A DNA stretch of 64,000 nt from Desulfovibrio sp. (GCF_034006445.1 NZ_JAVESS010000003.1:1-64000), one strand, 5' to 3'. Shown: positions 8,547 to 16,787, counted from the first letter of the stretch. Numbers and translations: made by a program. Notes: generated from the letters alone by a model not told the origin.

Positions 8547-9587
8547 TTACTGCGCGGTATAGGGCACCGTGCGCACCCGCTCCCCGGCCTCGGGCCCCAG
8601 CGCTTCGGCCAGGGCCACTACCGCCACTTCAAGCTGGCTTTCGTCCGGCTCGTAGGTGGTCAGCTTTTGCAGTGACAGGCCCGGCGCTTGCAGCACTCTG
8701 GCAAGCGGCCCCTCGGGCAGGCGCGCCGCATAGCGGATAAGCTCGTATGCCAGCGCGCTGATGGGCACCATCAGCAGCAGCTTGAAAAACAGGGTCAGGG
8801 CATGCTTGGCCACGGCGCTCTGCGGCGTATACAGGGCCAGCAGCATGGGCACCAGTACCGCATGCAGAATAATGGATATGCAGATGACAAAGAGCAAGAA
8901 CGTGGTGCCGCAACGGGGGTGCAGACGGCTCATGCGCGCGGCATTGGCCGCGTTCACTTCCTCGCCGGATTCAAAGGCGTGGATGGTCTTGTGCTCTGCC
9001 CCGTGATACTGAAAAACCCGTCTGATATCGGGCACATAAGAGATTATCTTTATGTAGCCCATAAAGATGCAGCACTTGAAAAAGCCGTCCCACAGGTGAA
9101 AGGTCAGCCCTTCCACGTCACCGCCCAGGTTCAGCCAGAGCATGCCCAGCGACAGCAAATGCGGCACGACCACAAAAAGGCCAATGGCCATGAGCAGGGC
9201 TGCCGCCATGGTCGCAACCAGGTGCCAGCCGGTGATTTCTTCTTCCTGCCCTTGAGCCACGACCTCAACCGAGCGGTTGAGCGCCCTGATGCCGTTGACC
9301 AGCGTTTCCAGCAGCACGGGGAACCCGCGCAGGAAGGGCTTTTTCAGCCAGGGATGACGCAACAGCGAGAACCAGGGCAGACGGCGGGCGACAATGGCCC
9401 CGTCAGCCTGGCGTACGGCAAGACCGTAGGATTCGCCATTGCGCATCATGACGCCTTCCATAACGGCCTGACCGCCTACCGTGGGGCAGGCGGAGGTCAA
9501 AGCATAAAGCGCCGTCATGACCATCCGGGACATTTTCCCGGCGGCCCTGGCTGGCGCTCCCTGCCGTGCGTCATCCTTGTGCGGCAT
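8547..9587 (-). CDS. DUF1385 family membrane protein
   Basis: A 346-residue DUF1385 (YqhQ-like) protein with the family signature VGGQAVMEGVMMR near residue 40, a conserved YHGAEHKTIHAFE in the middle, and about four or five hydrophobic segments (around 120-150, 165-190, 230-260 and 270-300). The function is unknown. It very often lies between rpmE and prfA, as here, which hints at a link to translation or membrane homeostasis. The start is uncertain: the ATG at 9587 has AGGA only 1 nt away, and the ATG at 9533 would shorten it by 18 residues. It begins 16 bases after rpmE. Confidence 0.9.
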   Translation of the reverse strand: MPHKDDARQGAPARAAGKMSRMVMTALYALTSACPTVGGQAVMEGVMMRNGESYGLAVRQADGAIVARRLPWFSLLRHPWLKKPFLRGFPVLLETLVNGIRALNRSVEVVAQGQEEEITGWHLVATMAAALLMAIGLFVVVPHLLSLGMLWLNLGGDVEGLTFHLWDGFFKCCIFMGYIKIISYVPDIRRVFQYHGAEHKTIHAFESGEEVNAANAARMSRLHPRCGTTFLLFVICISIILHAVLVPMLLALYTPQSAVAKHALTLFFKLLLMVPISALAYELIRYAARLPEGPLARVLQAPGLSLQKLTTYEPDESQLEVAVVALAEALGPEAGERVRTVPYTAQ

Positions 9588-9603
9588 ATCCTGCCGCCCG
9601 CGA

Positions 9604-9816
9604 CTATTTGGAATCAAACTTGGCGTACTTTTTACGGAAGCGGTCAATACGGCCAGCCGTGTCAAGGAAGCGCTGCTTGCCGGTGTAAAAGGGATGGCAA
9701 GCGGAGCACACTTCCACGTTCACATGTTCGCCCTTGGTGGAGAGCACGCTTTCTTCGTTGCCGCAAGCGCAGGTGATAGTGGCATTGAACACTTTGGGAT
9801 GAATATCTTTTTTCAT
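9604..9816 (-). CDS. rpmE: 50S ribosomal protein L31
   Basis: Ribosomal protein L31 (70 residues), part of the large-subunit central protuberance bridge. It is the zinc-binding type, with CAC near residue 16 and CSACH near residue 37. GAGGT lies 7 nt before the ATG at 9816 and the family start MKKDIHP follows. Zinc-type L31 is usually the paralogue made when zinc is sufficient; a zinc-free partner is not in this window. First gene of its operon, with a promoter at 9916. Confidence 0.97.
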   Translation of the reverse strand: MKKDIHPKVFNATITCACGNEESVLSTKGEHVNVEVCSACHPFYTGKQRFLDTAGRIDRFRKKYAKFDSK

Positions 9817-9915
9817 GGCAGCTACCTCATGGAACGCGGCATAATCCGGCAAAAACCTTGCCAGACGCCCGCGCGTTTTTCCCTTGGCGCGAAAGTATAT
9901 CGCACAAGGGCAAAT

Positions 9916-9944
9916 CATATAGCGCTTCTTTCAGCATTTGGCAA
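9916..9944 (-). promoter_or_regulatory. Promoter of rpmE-DUF1385-prfA
   Basis: Minus-strand TTGCCA (9939-9944) and TATATG (9916-9921) at 17-bp spacing, about 95 bases before the rpmE ATG. Both hexamers are close to the sigma-70 consensus. Confidence 0.6.
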
Positions 9945-10003
9945 GAGGCAAGACGTGCAGGAACATACCGGAAGGTCGAGAAAGGTCGGGCGGCCCACGC
10001 CAG

Positions 10004-10114
10004 CCAGACCAAATCGGGCCAAATCGGGCCAGCTCAGGCCAGAGCCGGGCCAGTGCAGGCCAGAGCCAGGCCAAATCGGGCCAAATCGGGCCAGTTCGGG
10101 CCAGTTCAGATCGG
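10004..10114. repeat. Tandem GGCCA array with 10-11 bp period
   Basis: Eight or nine degenerate units such as AAATCGGGCC, AGCTCAGGCC and AGTTCGGGCC follow each other at 10-11 bp, close to one DNA helical turn. It lies between the divergent rpmE and tlyA promoters. No direct flanking repeats or spacers suggest CRISPR. Confidence 0.8.
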
Positions 10115-10195
10115 CCATGCCAGACCCGTTGGGCGACGCTGATTTGAGCTGACAGGAGTTGGACGGAGCCAGGCAGACTGAGCCGGGCCGCCGCA

Positions 10196-10224
10196 TTGCC
10201 AGCGCGGCCCTTCGCCTGTATATA
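10196..10224 (+). promoter_or_regulatory. Promoter of tlyA, probably leaderless
   Basis: TTGCCA (10196-10201) and TATATA (10219-10224) at 17-bp spacing. The -10 box ends 6 nt before the ATG, so transcription should start at or next to the A of the start codon. No Shine-Dalgarno sequence is present. Confidence 0.55.
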
Positions 10225-10230
10225 GCCCGC

Positions 10231-11013
10231 ATGGCAAAAAACCCACGTCAACGCGCAGATCAGCTTGTTTTTGAACAGGGGCTGGCGGAAAGCCGCGAGC
10301 AGGCCCGCCGTCTTATCATGGCCGGCAAGGTCATGCTTGCCCTGAACATTCCCGGCGCTCCGCCACAGCTTGTGCCCAAGCCGGGGCATCCCTATCCCGC
10401 AGACACGGCCTTTGCCCTGCTGGAGCCGGAACCCTACGTCAGCCGTGGCGCCTACAAGCTGATCACCATCCTTGATCACTTCAAGCTGGACGTGACGGGC
10501 TTTGCCTGCCTGGACGCCGGGGCCTCCACCGGGGGCTTCACCGACTGCCTGCTGCAACGTGGGGCCGCCCGCGTATACGCGGTGGACGTGGGCCGCAACC
10601 AGCTGCACGAAAAACTGCGCAGCGATCCCCGCGTCATCAACCTTGAAGGCGTCAACCTGCGCCACGCCGAAGCCGACCTCATCCCCGAACAGGTGGACAT
10701 GGTGGTGGCGGACGTTTCCTTCATATCGCTCACCCTGGTGCTGCCCGCCTGCATGACCTGGCTCAAACCCGGCGGGCTGGTGGCCACCCTTATCAAGCCC
10801 CAGTTCGAGCTAGGCCCTGGCGAAACCGTCAAGGGCGTGGTGCGCGACGAAGACGCCCGGCAAAGGGCGGTCAAAAAGATTCTGGCCTTCAGCGAGGCCA
10901 ACCTCAACTTGCGCTGTCGTGGAGTGCTGCCCGCCGCCATCAAGGGCCCCAAGGGCAATCAGGAATATATGGCGCTCTTTGAACGCAACACGCCTGCCGA
11001 GAGCCCGGCGTAG
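10231..11013 (+). CDS. tlyA: TlyA family rRNA 2'-O-methyltransferase
   Basis: A 260-residue TlyA protein, a 2'-O-ribose methyltransferase acting on 16S and/or 23S rRNA; older annotations call it hemolysin. An N-terminal S4 RNA-binding domain (about 1-60, RADQLVFEQGLAESREQA) is followed by a Rossmann-type SAM domain with YVSRGAYKL, LDAGASTGGFTDCLL and VADVSFISL. The ATG at 10231 matches the family start. There is no Shine-Dalgarno site, and a promoter-like -10 box ends 6 nt upstream, so the mRNA may be leaderless. An upstream TTG at 10159 lies directly against AGGAG and adds residues with no family match. Repeat B3 follows the stop. Confidence 0.93.
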   Translation: MAKNPRQRADQLVFEQGLAESREQARRLIMAGKVMLALNIPGAPPQLVPKPGHPYPADTAFALLEPEPYVSRGAYKLITILDHFKLDVTGFACLDAGASTGGFTDCLLQRGAARVYAVDVGRNQLHEKLRSDPRVINLEGVNLRHAEADLIPEQVDMVVADVSFISLTLVLPACMTWLKPGGLVATLIKPQFELGPGETVKGVVRDEDARQRAVKKILAFSEANLNLRCRGVLPAAIKGPKGNQEYMALFERNTPAESPA

Positions 11014-11030
11014 AGCGTCCGCGCGTTGAA

Positions 11031-11098
11031 GCTTTGTTGGGGTGGGACCCTTTTGAAAAGGGGTCTCCTCCCCCACGCCCCCTCCCCCCAAAACTTTT
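11031..11098. repeat. Family B GC-rich hairpin repeat, copy B3
   Basis: Reverse-oriented copy (CCCTTTTGAAAAGGGG core, then a long C-rich arm). It lies between the convergent tlyA and the gene at 11112, in a position suited to a two-way terminator. Confidence 0.85.
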
Positions 11099-11111
11099 AC
11101 AAAAAACGGCC

Positions 11112-11456
11112 TCAATGGCCGGAATAGTCCAGAACATTGTTCAGCGGCGCGCTGCTGCTGTGGACGCTTCCCCCGGCCAGCACATGGCGCGTCAGACGCC
11201 AGCCTTCCATATCAAGCACGTCCAGCTTGCCCTTGTGCTCCGGCCCCAGATGGCGGGCCAGGGCTTCCAGCACCTCGTCCACGGGAAAGTACACGCCCTC
11301 GAAAGAAATGCGCGCCATGTCCCCGTCCCTTTCCAGTACGGGGATGTCGTCTGCATCAGGCAGGGCATCGGCACAGGCCCGCGCCAGGTCTTCGTAAAAC
11401 GCGTCAGTCACCGGGAACACGTGCCCGTAGACCTTGAGAAGAGGCTCCCTGCTCAT
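11112..11456 (-). CDS. Uncharacterised 114-residue protein
   Basis: Not recognised. Acidic, soluble and without signal peptide; it contains PVTDAFYEDLARACADALP near residue 20 and FEGVYFPVDEVLEALARHL near residue 55. Its ATG overlaps the stop of the upstream proline-rich TPR gene (ATGA), so it is coupled to it and probably shares its process. Last gene of a three-gene unit starting at 13979. Confidence 0.75.
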   Translation of the reverse strand: MSREPLLKVYGHVFPVTDAFYEDLARACADALPDADDIPVLERDGDMARISFEGVYFPVDEVLEALARHLGPEHKGKLDVLDMEGWRLTRHVLAGGSVHSSSAPLNNVLDYSGH

Positions 11457-13408
11457 GGCTTCGCGCCTCCTTTCCCATCCGGCATAACCGGCATATTCGG
11501 CATATTCGGCATATCGGGCATGCCCGGCCCCTGCGGCCCAGGCGACTCAAGTGCCCCAAGTGGCGGTGCAGGCGGGTTCTCCGCCCCACGCTGGCTCGTA
11601 TTTTCCTTCTCCGGCGTCGGATGCTCGCCGTGCTGCCGGGCTTTTGCGCCAACCCCCATTTCGTCGGGGATGGAAGGCAGGCAATACCCCTGCGCCCTGG
11701 ACAGAATCAGCCCTTCGCACTCCCCAAGGGCGCAGGCCGCGCCAAAATCCTCGCACATGCCCGACAGGTCGCGCCGCAGCATGCGCACCGCGCCCCGCGC
11801 CCGCAAACGGCGCGCACGGTCTTCACCTTGCGGCGCAAGGCCATGCCGCGCGTCCAGAGAAGACGTCAGGTCATCCTCGGCAAGAGCCAGCTGCTGCAAA
11901 CGCCAGTGCCCCAGAGCGCGAATGTAGCGCGCCCGGTTCAGTCCTGGCGCAAGAGCCAGGGCAGCGTCGCACGAAGCCACACTTTGCAGGGGCAACCCGC
12001 GCCGCAACTGCGCCTCGGCCAGCAAAAGCCATACTGTGGGGCTTTGCGGCAGCCTGGCCGATGCCCGCTCAAGCCGGGGCAGCACGCCGTCAGGCACAAG
12101 CCAGCCCTCCGCGTCTGCCTCCATAATATCCTGCGCCCGCAAAAGCGCCTGCAATCGGCCCGACGCTGCCTCCCAGTGTCGCTCCGTCCACACGGCGTCA
12201 TCCAGAGAAGGCTGCGGGGGCAGCGAGGGCGCGGTCTCGCCCGAAGCCCCAGGCAGAGCGCGTGCGGAGGACGCCCCGCCCGAAGCCGCTGGCAGAGCGG
12301 ACTGCGCGCTTGCGCCCGTTCCCGCGCTCATTCCGGCGCTGCCCGAAAAAAGCTCGTCCAGCGCATTCTTGTGGGCGTCTCCACCCTGAGCGCTGCCCGC
12401 GCCTGCGGCCTCATGCATGCCCACTGGCGCACGGTAGACAGTGCCCAGATTGCCGCTTCCGCGAAGGGGCGCATCAGGGCCTTTGCCATTGCCCGCAGCC
12501 CGAGCGCGGGCAGCCCCGACGTACGCCGGGTCGCGCGCGTTCATAAGACGCAGCAGCGCCGCTGTTTCTCCCAACAGGGCCGAACGCACCTGCATGAGGT
12601 CAAAACTGCGCAACGACAGTGTTATCCTGGCGGCGGCTTCGGAACGGGGGCGCAAAAGAACCGTCACCACGGGCGCGCCGTCCGCGCTCTTGTGGTGCCG
12701 TGTCACGGGCGTATAGAGTTGCGCGGCCAGAGCCAGCCGATCTTCCGCGCTGTCTGCGCCCATACGGATGTCGCGCCTGTTGGGCAGCGCGTCGGCGGCA
12801 GCCTCCAGGGCCGTCTGCCGGGCATTGCCCTCAGCCAGAATACGTGCCGCCCCGCTGCTCATGGGAAGCCGCGCCCGCGCAAATTCGCTGCGCTCAATGT
12901 CCGCAAGCGGCGGAATGTCGGCATCAGGCATTGCGGCAAGATCAGGAACACTGCCGGAGAGCGGCGAAGCTGGCTGACCCGCAGCCGCTGGCTGCCGGAA
13001 CGTCTGAACACTTGGGGGATCTTCCGCCTGGTCTTTTGCCGGGCTTGGTGCCGGGCTGGGTGCCGGGCTGGTCGCCAAGCTGGTCGCCAAGCCGGTCGGC
13101 GGGCTGGGCGGTGAGATGGTCGGCGGGCTGGACGCCAAGCTGGACGCCGGGGCATCCCTCTGGCCCTTTGGCAAGGCTTTCCTCTGCCCTTCCGGTTGCC
13201 TGGCCCCCTGGCTTTTCGACGGGCTTTCCGGCTGGCCGCCCGCAGAGGGCGGCGATTCCGTAGGGGCCACGGCAGCGCGGGCCTCCAACGCAAGACCGCC
13301 GACCACAAGGGTCGGCGGCAGAGCACAATATACCATCACGGCCGCTGTCAGCGCCGCGCAAAAAAACACCGCACGCAGAGCGCGCAGAAGTCTATTTTTT
13401 GGCCTCAA
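11453..13408 (-). CDS. Proline-rich TPR-containing envelope protein
   Basis: About 651 residues from a proposed TTG start inside the end of the lipoprotein gene. A basic N-terminus (MRPKNRLLRALRAV) precedes one hydrophobic segment (residues 15-40), giving an uncleaved anchor or signal peptide. Residues 50-150 are Pro/Ser/Ala-rich low complexity with repeats of the LATSPAPSPA kind. The region from about 415 to 560 has TPR-like helices (VWLLLAEAQLRRGLPLQSV). The tail has MPDMPNMPNMPVM. It probably spans or projects from the inner membrane with the neighbouring lipoprotein. The frame stays open to 13627, but that part is shadow of the lipoprotein gene. The start could also be a GTG a few codons later. 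Function unknown. Confidence 0.7.
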   Translation of the reverse strand: MRPKNRLLRALRAVFFCAALTAAVMVYCALPPTLVVGGLALEARAAVAPTESPPSAGGQPESPSKSQGARQPEGQRKALPKGQRDAPASSLASSPPTISPPSPPTGLATSLATSPAPSPAPSPAKDQAEDPPSVQTFRQPAAAGQPASPLSGSVPDLAAMPDADIPPLADIERSEFARARLPMSSGAARILAEGNARQTALEAAADALPNRRDIRMGADSAEDRLALAAQLYTPVTRHHKSADGAPVVTVLLRPRSEAAARITLSLRSFDLMQVRSALLGETAALLRLMNARDPAYVGAARARAAGNGKGPDAPLRGSGNLGTVYRAPVGMHEAAGAGSAQGGDAHKNALDELFSGSAGMSAGTGASAQSALPAASGGASSARALPGASGETAPSLPPQPSLDDAVWTERHWEAASGRLQALLRAQDIMEADAEGWLVPDGVLPRLERASARLPQSPTVWLLLAEAQLRRGLPLQSVASCDAALALAPGLNRARYIRALGHWRLQQLALAEDDLTSSLDARHGLAPQGEDRARRLRARGAVRMLRRDLSGMCEDFGAACALGECEGLILSRAQGYCLPSIPDEMGVGAKARQHGEHPTPEKENTSQRGAENPPAPPLGALESPGPQGPGMPDMPNMPNMPVMPDGKGGAKP

Positions 13409-13979
13409 TAGCCTGGACAATCTTTTGCGCCATGGGCTTGATGAGTTCACGCAGCGTGTCCAGCATGATTGTATCCGCAGCGCTGCCCGTGGGCATGACC
13501 GTACGCGACTGCGAGGCATTGAGCGTTTCTTTGTAGATGCGGCTCTGGCGGTTGGCCACGGAATAATTGACGCGCATCTGCGTCGAAAGGTCGGTGGCGG
13601 ATTTTTCGCGCAGCAAGACCTGATCAACGTCGCCGGTCACCAGGTAGTCGGGGTTGCCCGCGCGAGCCTGGCTCACGCTGTCGGAATAAGACACCTGAAG
13701 TCCGTTGCGGGCCAGTTCATCGGCAAGGGCCTTGCTTATCCACTGGGTTACGCTGTCATTGGTGACAAAGGCGGTATTGTCGCGGCGGGAGCCGATGACA
13801 GTCATATCCTCTCTTTTGTCGTCAAATGCCACCACCGTCACCCTGGGAGCCTTGGGGCCGGGCAGCACAGCGCCTTCCTGAAAAGGCGGCGGCAGCAGAC
13901 GCACGCTGTTGGCGGGCCCGCAGGCTGTAGCCAGAAAGGCCAGCAAAACAAGGAATAATACGTTGCGCACAGGTTTCAT
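13392..13979 (-). CDS. YajG-like lipoprotein
   Basis: A 195-residue lipoprotein: signal peptide MKPVRNVLFLVLLAFLATAC with the lipidated Cys at residue 20. The mature part (VTVVAFDDKREDMTVIGSR, later WISKALADELARNGLQV) resembles YajG-type lipoproteins, whose function is not established. GAGG lies 5 nt before the ATG and a good promoter lies at 14027. The end of this gene overlaps the proposed start of the proline-rich TPR gene. The fold assignment is tentative; lipoprotein nature is clear. Confidence 0.85.
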   Translation of the reverse strand: MKPVRNVLFLVLLAFLATACGPANSVRLLPPPFQEGAVLPGPKAPRVTVVAFDDKREDMTVIGSRRDNTAFVTNDSVTQWISKALADELARNGLQVSYSDSVSQARAGNPDYLVTGDVDQVLLREKSATDLSTQMRVNYSVANRQSRIYKETLNASQSRTVMPTGSAADTIMLDTLRELIKPMAQKIVQAIEAKK

Positions 13980-14026
13980 GACAGCCTCGCGTTTTTATAG
14001 AAATTTTCAAGAGTCTTTCAGCGGTC

Positions 14027-14055
14027 TATATATACGTAAAAAGCCAGCCTTGCAA
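14027..14055 (-). promoter_or_regulatory. Promoter of the lipoprotein/TPR operon
   Basis: Minus-strand TTGCAA (14050-14055) and TATATA (14027-14032) at 17-bp spacing, about 48 bases before the ATG at 13979. A perfect left half of the Desulfovibrio Fur box (TTGAAAAT) lies between promoter and start, but its other half is missing. Confidence 0.6.
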
Positions 14056-14160
14056 GGCAGCCTGCCCCCATGATAAAGGAATAACCTTAACGCGCGCGGC
14101 TTCAGGTCGCAATTTTACCGCGTATTCGGCGCGATACAGCGCAATCTTTCAGGAGCGGTC

Positions 14161-15435
14161 ATGATCGATCTCAAACTGGTGCAGAAGCAGCCCGAAGTAT
14201 TGGCCAAGGCTCTGGCCGACCGTCATTCGGATCTCAGTGTGGACGCTTTTCTTGAGCTGGACGGCAAACGCCGCACCCTGCTCACTGAAATCGAAGGCCT
14301 CAAGAGCAAACGCAATGAAGCCTCCGGTCAGGTGGCGGCTCTCAAGCGCTCTGGGCAGGATGCCACGGAACTGCTTGCCGAACTCTCCACTCTGTCTGAC
14401 CGCATCAAGAACCTTGAAGGCGAAACAGTGCAGGCCAAGGCCCATGTGGAAAGCTGGCTCATGCGCGTGCCCAACATTCCCGACAGTTCCGTGCCCCTGG
14501 GCGCCAACGAGAACGAAAATGTCGAGGTCAGCCGCTGGGGCAGCCCGCGCCAGTTCGACTTCGAGGTGCGCGAACACGGCGACATCGGCGTAGCCCTGGG
14601 CGGTCTGGACTTTGAGCGTGCCGCGCGCCTGACAGGCAGCCGCTTTGTGGTGTCCCTCGGTTGGGGAGCCCGCCTTGAGCGCGCCCTGGCCGCCTTTTTT
14701 CTCGACCGCCACACCATCCACGGCGACTATACCGAGGTAAGCCCGCCCTACATGGTCAACCGCGCCACCATGACGGGCACGGCCCAGTTGCCCAAGTTTG
14801 AGGAAGACCTGTTCAAGCTGCAGGACTGGGACTATTTTCTCATTCCCACAGCCGAAGTGCCGCTGACCAACCTGCACGCGGGCGAAGTGCTGGATGAGGC
14901 CGATCTGCCCCGCGCCTACTGCGCGGCCACCCCCTGCTTTCGCTCGGAAGCGGGCAGTGCGGGCAAGGATACGCGCGGCATGATACGCATGCATCAGTTC
15001 ACCAAGGTGGAAATGGTGCGCTTTGCCCACCCCGACAACAGCTTTAACCAGCTTGAACTCATGCGCGGCCATGCCTGCGCCCTGCTGGAACTGCTGGAAC
15101 TGCCCTACCGCGTCATCACCCTGTGTACCGGCGACATGGGCTTTTCCTCCGCCAAGACCTATGATGTGGAAGTGTGGATGCCCGCGCAGAAAACCTACAG
15201 GGAAATATCGTCCTGTTCCAACTGCACCGATTTTCAGGCACGCCGGGCAGACATTCGCTTCAAGCCCAAGGGCGGCAAGACGGCCTTTGTCCATACCCTC
15301 AACGGCTCCGGCCTGCCCACAGGGCGCACCACCGCCGCCATTCTGGAAAACTGCCAGCAAAAAGACGGCAGCGTCATTTTGCCCAAGGTGCTGGTTCCCT
15401 ATATGAATGGGCTTGAGGTTATCGAACCGCGCTAG
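14161..15435 (+). CDS. serS: Seryl-tRNA synthetase
   Basis: Class II aminoacyl-tRNA synthetase charging tRNA-Ser (and tRNA-Sec), 424 residues, normal length. An N-terminal coiled-coil tRNA arm (about 1-105) leads into the catalytic domain with motif 2 ([20 protein letters not shown]) and motif 3 ([16 protein letters not shown]). AGGAG lies 6 nt before the ATG. The TAG stop runs straight into repeat A2: the bases after TAG are GGAAACGC, the end of the element. Confidence 0.98.
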   Translation: MIDLKLVQKQPEVLAKALADRHSDLSVDAFLELDGKRRTLLTEIEGLKSKRNEASGQVAALKRSGQDATELLAELSTLSDRIKNLEGETVQAKAHVESWLMRVPNIPDSSVPLGANENENVEVSRWGSPRQFDFEVREHGDIGVALGGLDFERAARLTGSRFVVSLGWGARLERALAAFFLDRHTIHGDYTEVSPPYMVNRATMTGTAQLPKFEEDLFKLQDWDYFLIPTAEVPLTNLHAGEVLDEADLPRAYCAATPCFRSEAGSAGKDTRGMIRMHQFTKVEMVRFAHPDNSFNQLELMRGHACALLELLELPYRVITLCTGDMGFSSAKTYDVEVWMPAQKTYREISSCSNCTDFQARRADIRFKPKGGKTAFVHTLNGSGLPTGRTTAAILENCQQKDGSVILPKVLVPYMNGLEVIEPR

Positions 15436-15586
15436 GGAAACGCTGATTTATTCCGTTTGGCGGACTTGCTTCACTTTTTTTGAAACAGTCGGGGACAGAA
15501 GAGTCCACTCCTGCTTCAAAAAAAGTTCGCGCCTTGCCAAACGAAATAACTGCGCGTTTCCAGGAGGCTCTTTAATCAGTGCTTCC
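15436..15586 (+). repeat. Family A palindromic repeat, copy A2
   Basis: Full-length copy starting at the base after the serS TAG. Left arm GGAAACGCTGATTTATTCCG and right arm ending CTGCGCGTTTCC pair over about 60 nt, with T7 and A7 tracts facing each other. Repeat B4 follows 22 bases later. Confidence 0.9.
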
Positions 15587-15608
15587 TTAGAGCCTTTCAG
15601 CAGTGAAA

Positions 15609-15676
15609 TGCTTTGTGGGGGAGGGACCCTTTTGCAAAAGGGTCTCCTCCCCCACACCCACACCCCCTAAAACCTT
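15609..15676. repeat. Family B GC-rich hairpin repeat, copy B4
   Basis: GTGGGGGAGGGA, then CCCTTTTGCAAAAGGG, then a C-rich arm. With A2 it fills the serS 3' region. The next 220 bases (15677-15894) hold nothing I recognise. Confidence 0.85.
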
Positions 15677-15894
15677 TATTGTTTTTCCTGTAGCACCACG
15701 ATGTTTCTTATCTGGAGCAGAGTGGCATTCTGATCCGACAGGCTGCAAAAACAGACCCCGCCGCGAAACTGCGCTTGCGCTTTCACGCCGGGGTTTCTTC
15801 GCGCTGAGGCCAGAACAGATTAATGAAGGCTCACAGTTGCAGGATATGTGGGTGCGTGCGGATGTACGCGCAAGGACAGTACTGCCTCCTCTAT

Positions 15895-15923
15895 TTGACA
15901 TTGAAATTCTATTTCAATAAAGT
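15895..15923 (+). promoter_or_regulatory. Promoter with embedded Fur-like operator
   Basis: TTGACA (15895-15900) and TAAAGT (15918-15923) at 17-bp spacing. The spacer is a perfect inverted repeat: ATTGAAAT-TCT-ATTTCAAT at 15900-15918. This matches most positions of the Desulfovibrio Fur box as I recall it (TGAAAATNATTTTCA). A repressor bound here would cover both promoter hexamers. It drives the methyltransferase at 15975. Confidence 0.55.
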
Positions 15924-15974
15924 CCACACCAAAGCATCACGGGGGGGGATCCCACACTCTATCTGGAGAGGATC

Positions 15975-16787
15975 ATGAATACAAACGGGCTTTTGGAACA
16001 TCCCGCGTCAAGAACCTTACTCATAACCCTGCGCATCCGTTCGCAGGAGGATGACCTGCCCGACGGAATGTTCAAAGACCCCGGAGCGCGCAAGGCCGTG
16101 GAGGGGCTGCCGCCGGAGGTGTTCATCTTTCCCGTGAACCACATGACGCGTGTGGGCACGGCTGTACGTGTGCGCTACTTTGACGACCTGACCAAGGCTT
16201 TTTTGCATGACAAGGAAAATCCTGTGGTTGTCCAACTGGGCTGCGGACTGGACACCCGTTTTTGGCGCACCGATTCCGGCAAGGGCGTTCAGATCAACAT
16301 GGATCTGCCGGAAGTGATGCGCCTGCGGCAGGAGCTTTTACCCCAAACCGACGAGCGCTGCCTTGACTGGACAGGCTCCATCCTTGACAGGGACTGGATG
16401 CACAGGCTGCAGCAGGACTACGCGGGCCGCAACATTCTGTTCATTGCGGAGGGCGTGCTCATGTATCTGCGCGAGGCGGAAGTGCGGTCGCTGCTCAGGG
16501 ACCTGGCGGACAATTTTCCTGGTGCGCACCTCGCTTTTGACACAACGGGCAGCTTTGTATGCAAAAAAATGAATAAAAATTCTGCTGTCAGCAAACTCAA
16601 TGCGGAAATGACCTGGGGCTATGACCATGACGGCAGCCTGGACAAATGGCACCCCCGCCTTCGCCGCCTGGATATGGCTTTTTATTTCAACCGATTCCGC
16701 CAGCGCTGGGGGCTGACCTGCCTGCTGCATTATTTTCCGCCCCTGGGCAGAGCCTCCCTTATGCATTATTTTGCCTTTGCGGGCTGA
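15975..16787 (+). CDS. LCM/TcmP-type SAM-dependent methyltransferase
   Basis: A 270-residue class I methyltransferase of the leucine carboxyl methyltransferase-like group (PPM1/TcmP), enzymes that usually O-methylate carboxylates or small metabolites. The SAM-binding motif VVVQLGCGLDTRFWR is at about residues 84-98, the acidic NMDLPEVM follows, and FIAEGVLMYL near 160 is the usual post-motif. No signal peptide. GGAGAGGATC precedes the ATG. The promoter carries a Fur-like operator, so expression probably follows iron supply; a substrate such as a metallophore is possible but unsupported. A terminator follows at 16818. Confidence 0.88.
   Translation: MNTNGLLEHPASRTLLITLRIRSQEDDLPDGMFKDPGARKAVEGLPPEVFIFPVNHMTRVGTAVRVRYFDDLTKAFLHDKENPVVVQLGCGLDTRFWRTDSGKGVQINMDLPEVMRLRQELLPQTDERCLDWTGSILDRDWMHRLQQDYAGRNILFIAEGVLMYLREAEVRSLLRDLADNFPGAHLAFDTTGSFVCKKMNKNSAVSKLNAEMTWGYDHDGSLDKWHPRLRRLDMAFYFNRFRQRWGLTCLLHYFPPLGRASLMHYFAFAG

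Noticed and set aside
10004..10114. Possible CRISPR array
   Set aside because: Units of 10-11 bp without unique spacers; a simple tandem array.
11621..13114. 497-residue plus-strand frame opposite the proline-rich TPR gene
   Set aside because: Low-complexity basic/proline composition typical of antisense GC-rich frames; the minus-strand frame has a membrane segment, TPR helices and overlapping neighbours.
15407..15670. Open frames within family A repeats (for example 82-525 minus, 15407-15670 plus, 48263-48451 plus), reading SVWRTCFTFFETV or its opposite
   Set aside because: They recur only because the DNA repeat recurs, have varied ends and no ribosome sites; repeat-derived, not genes.
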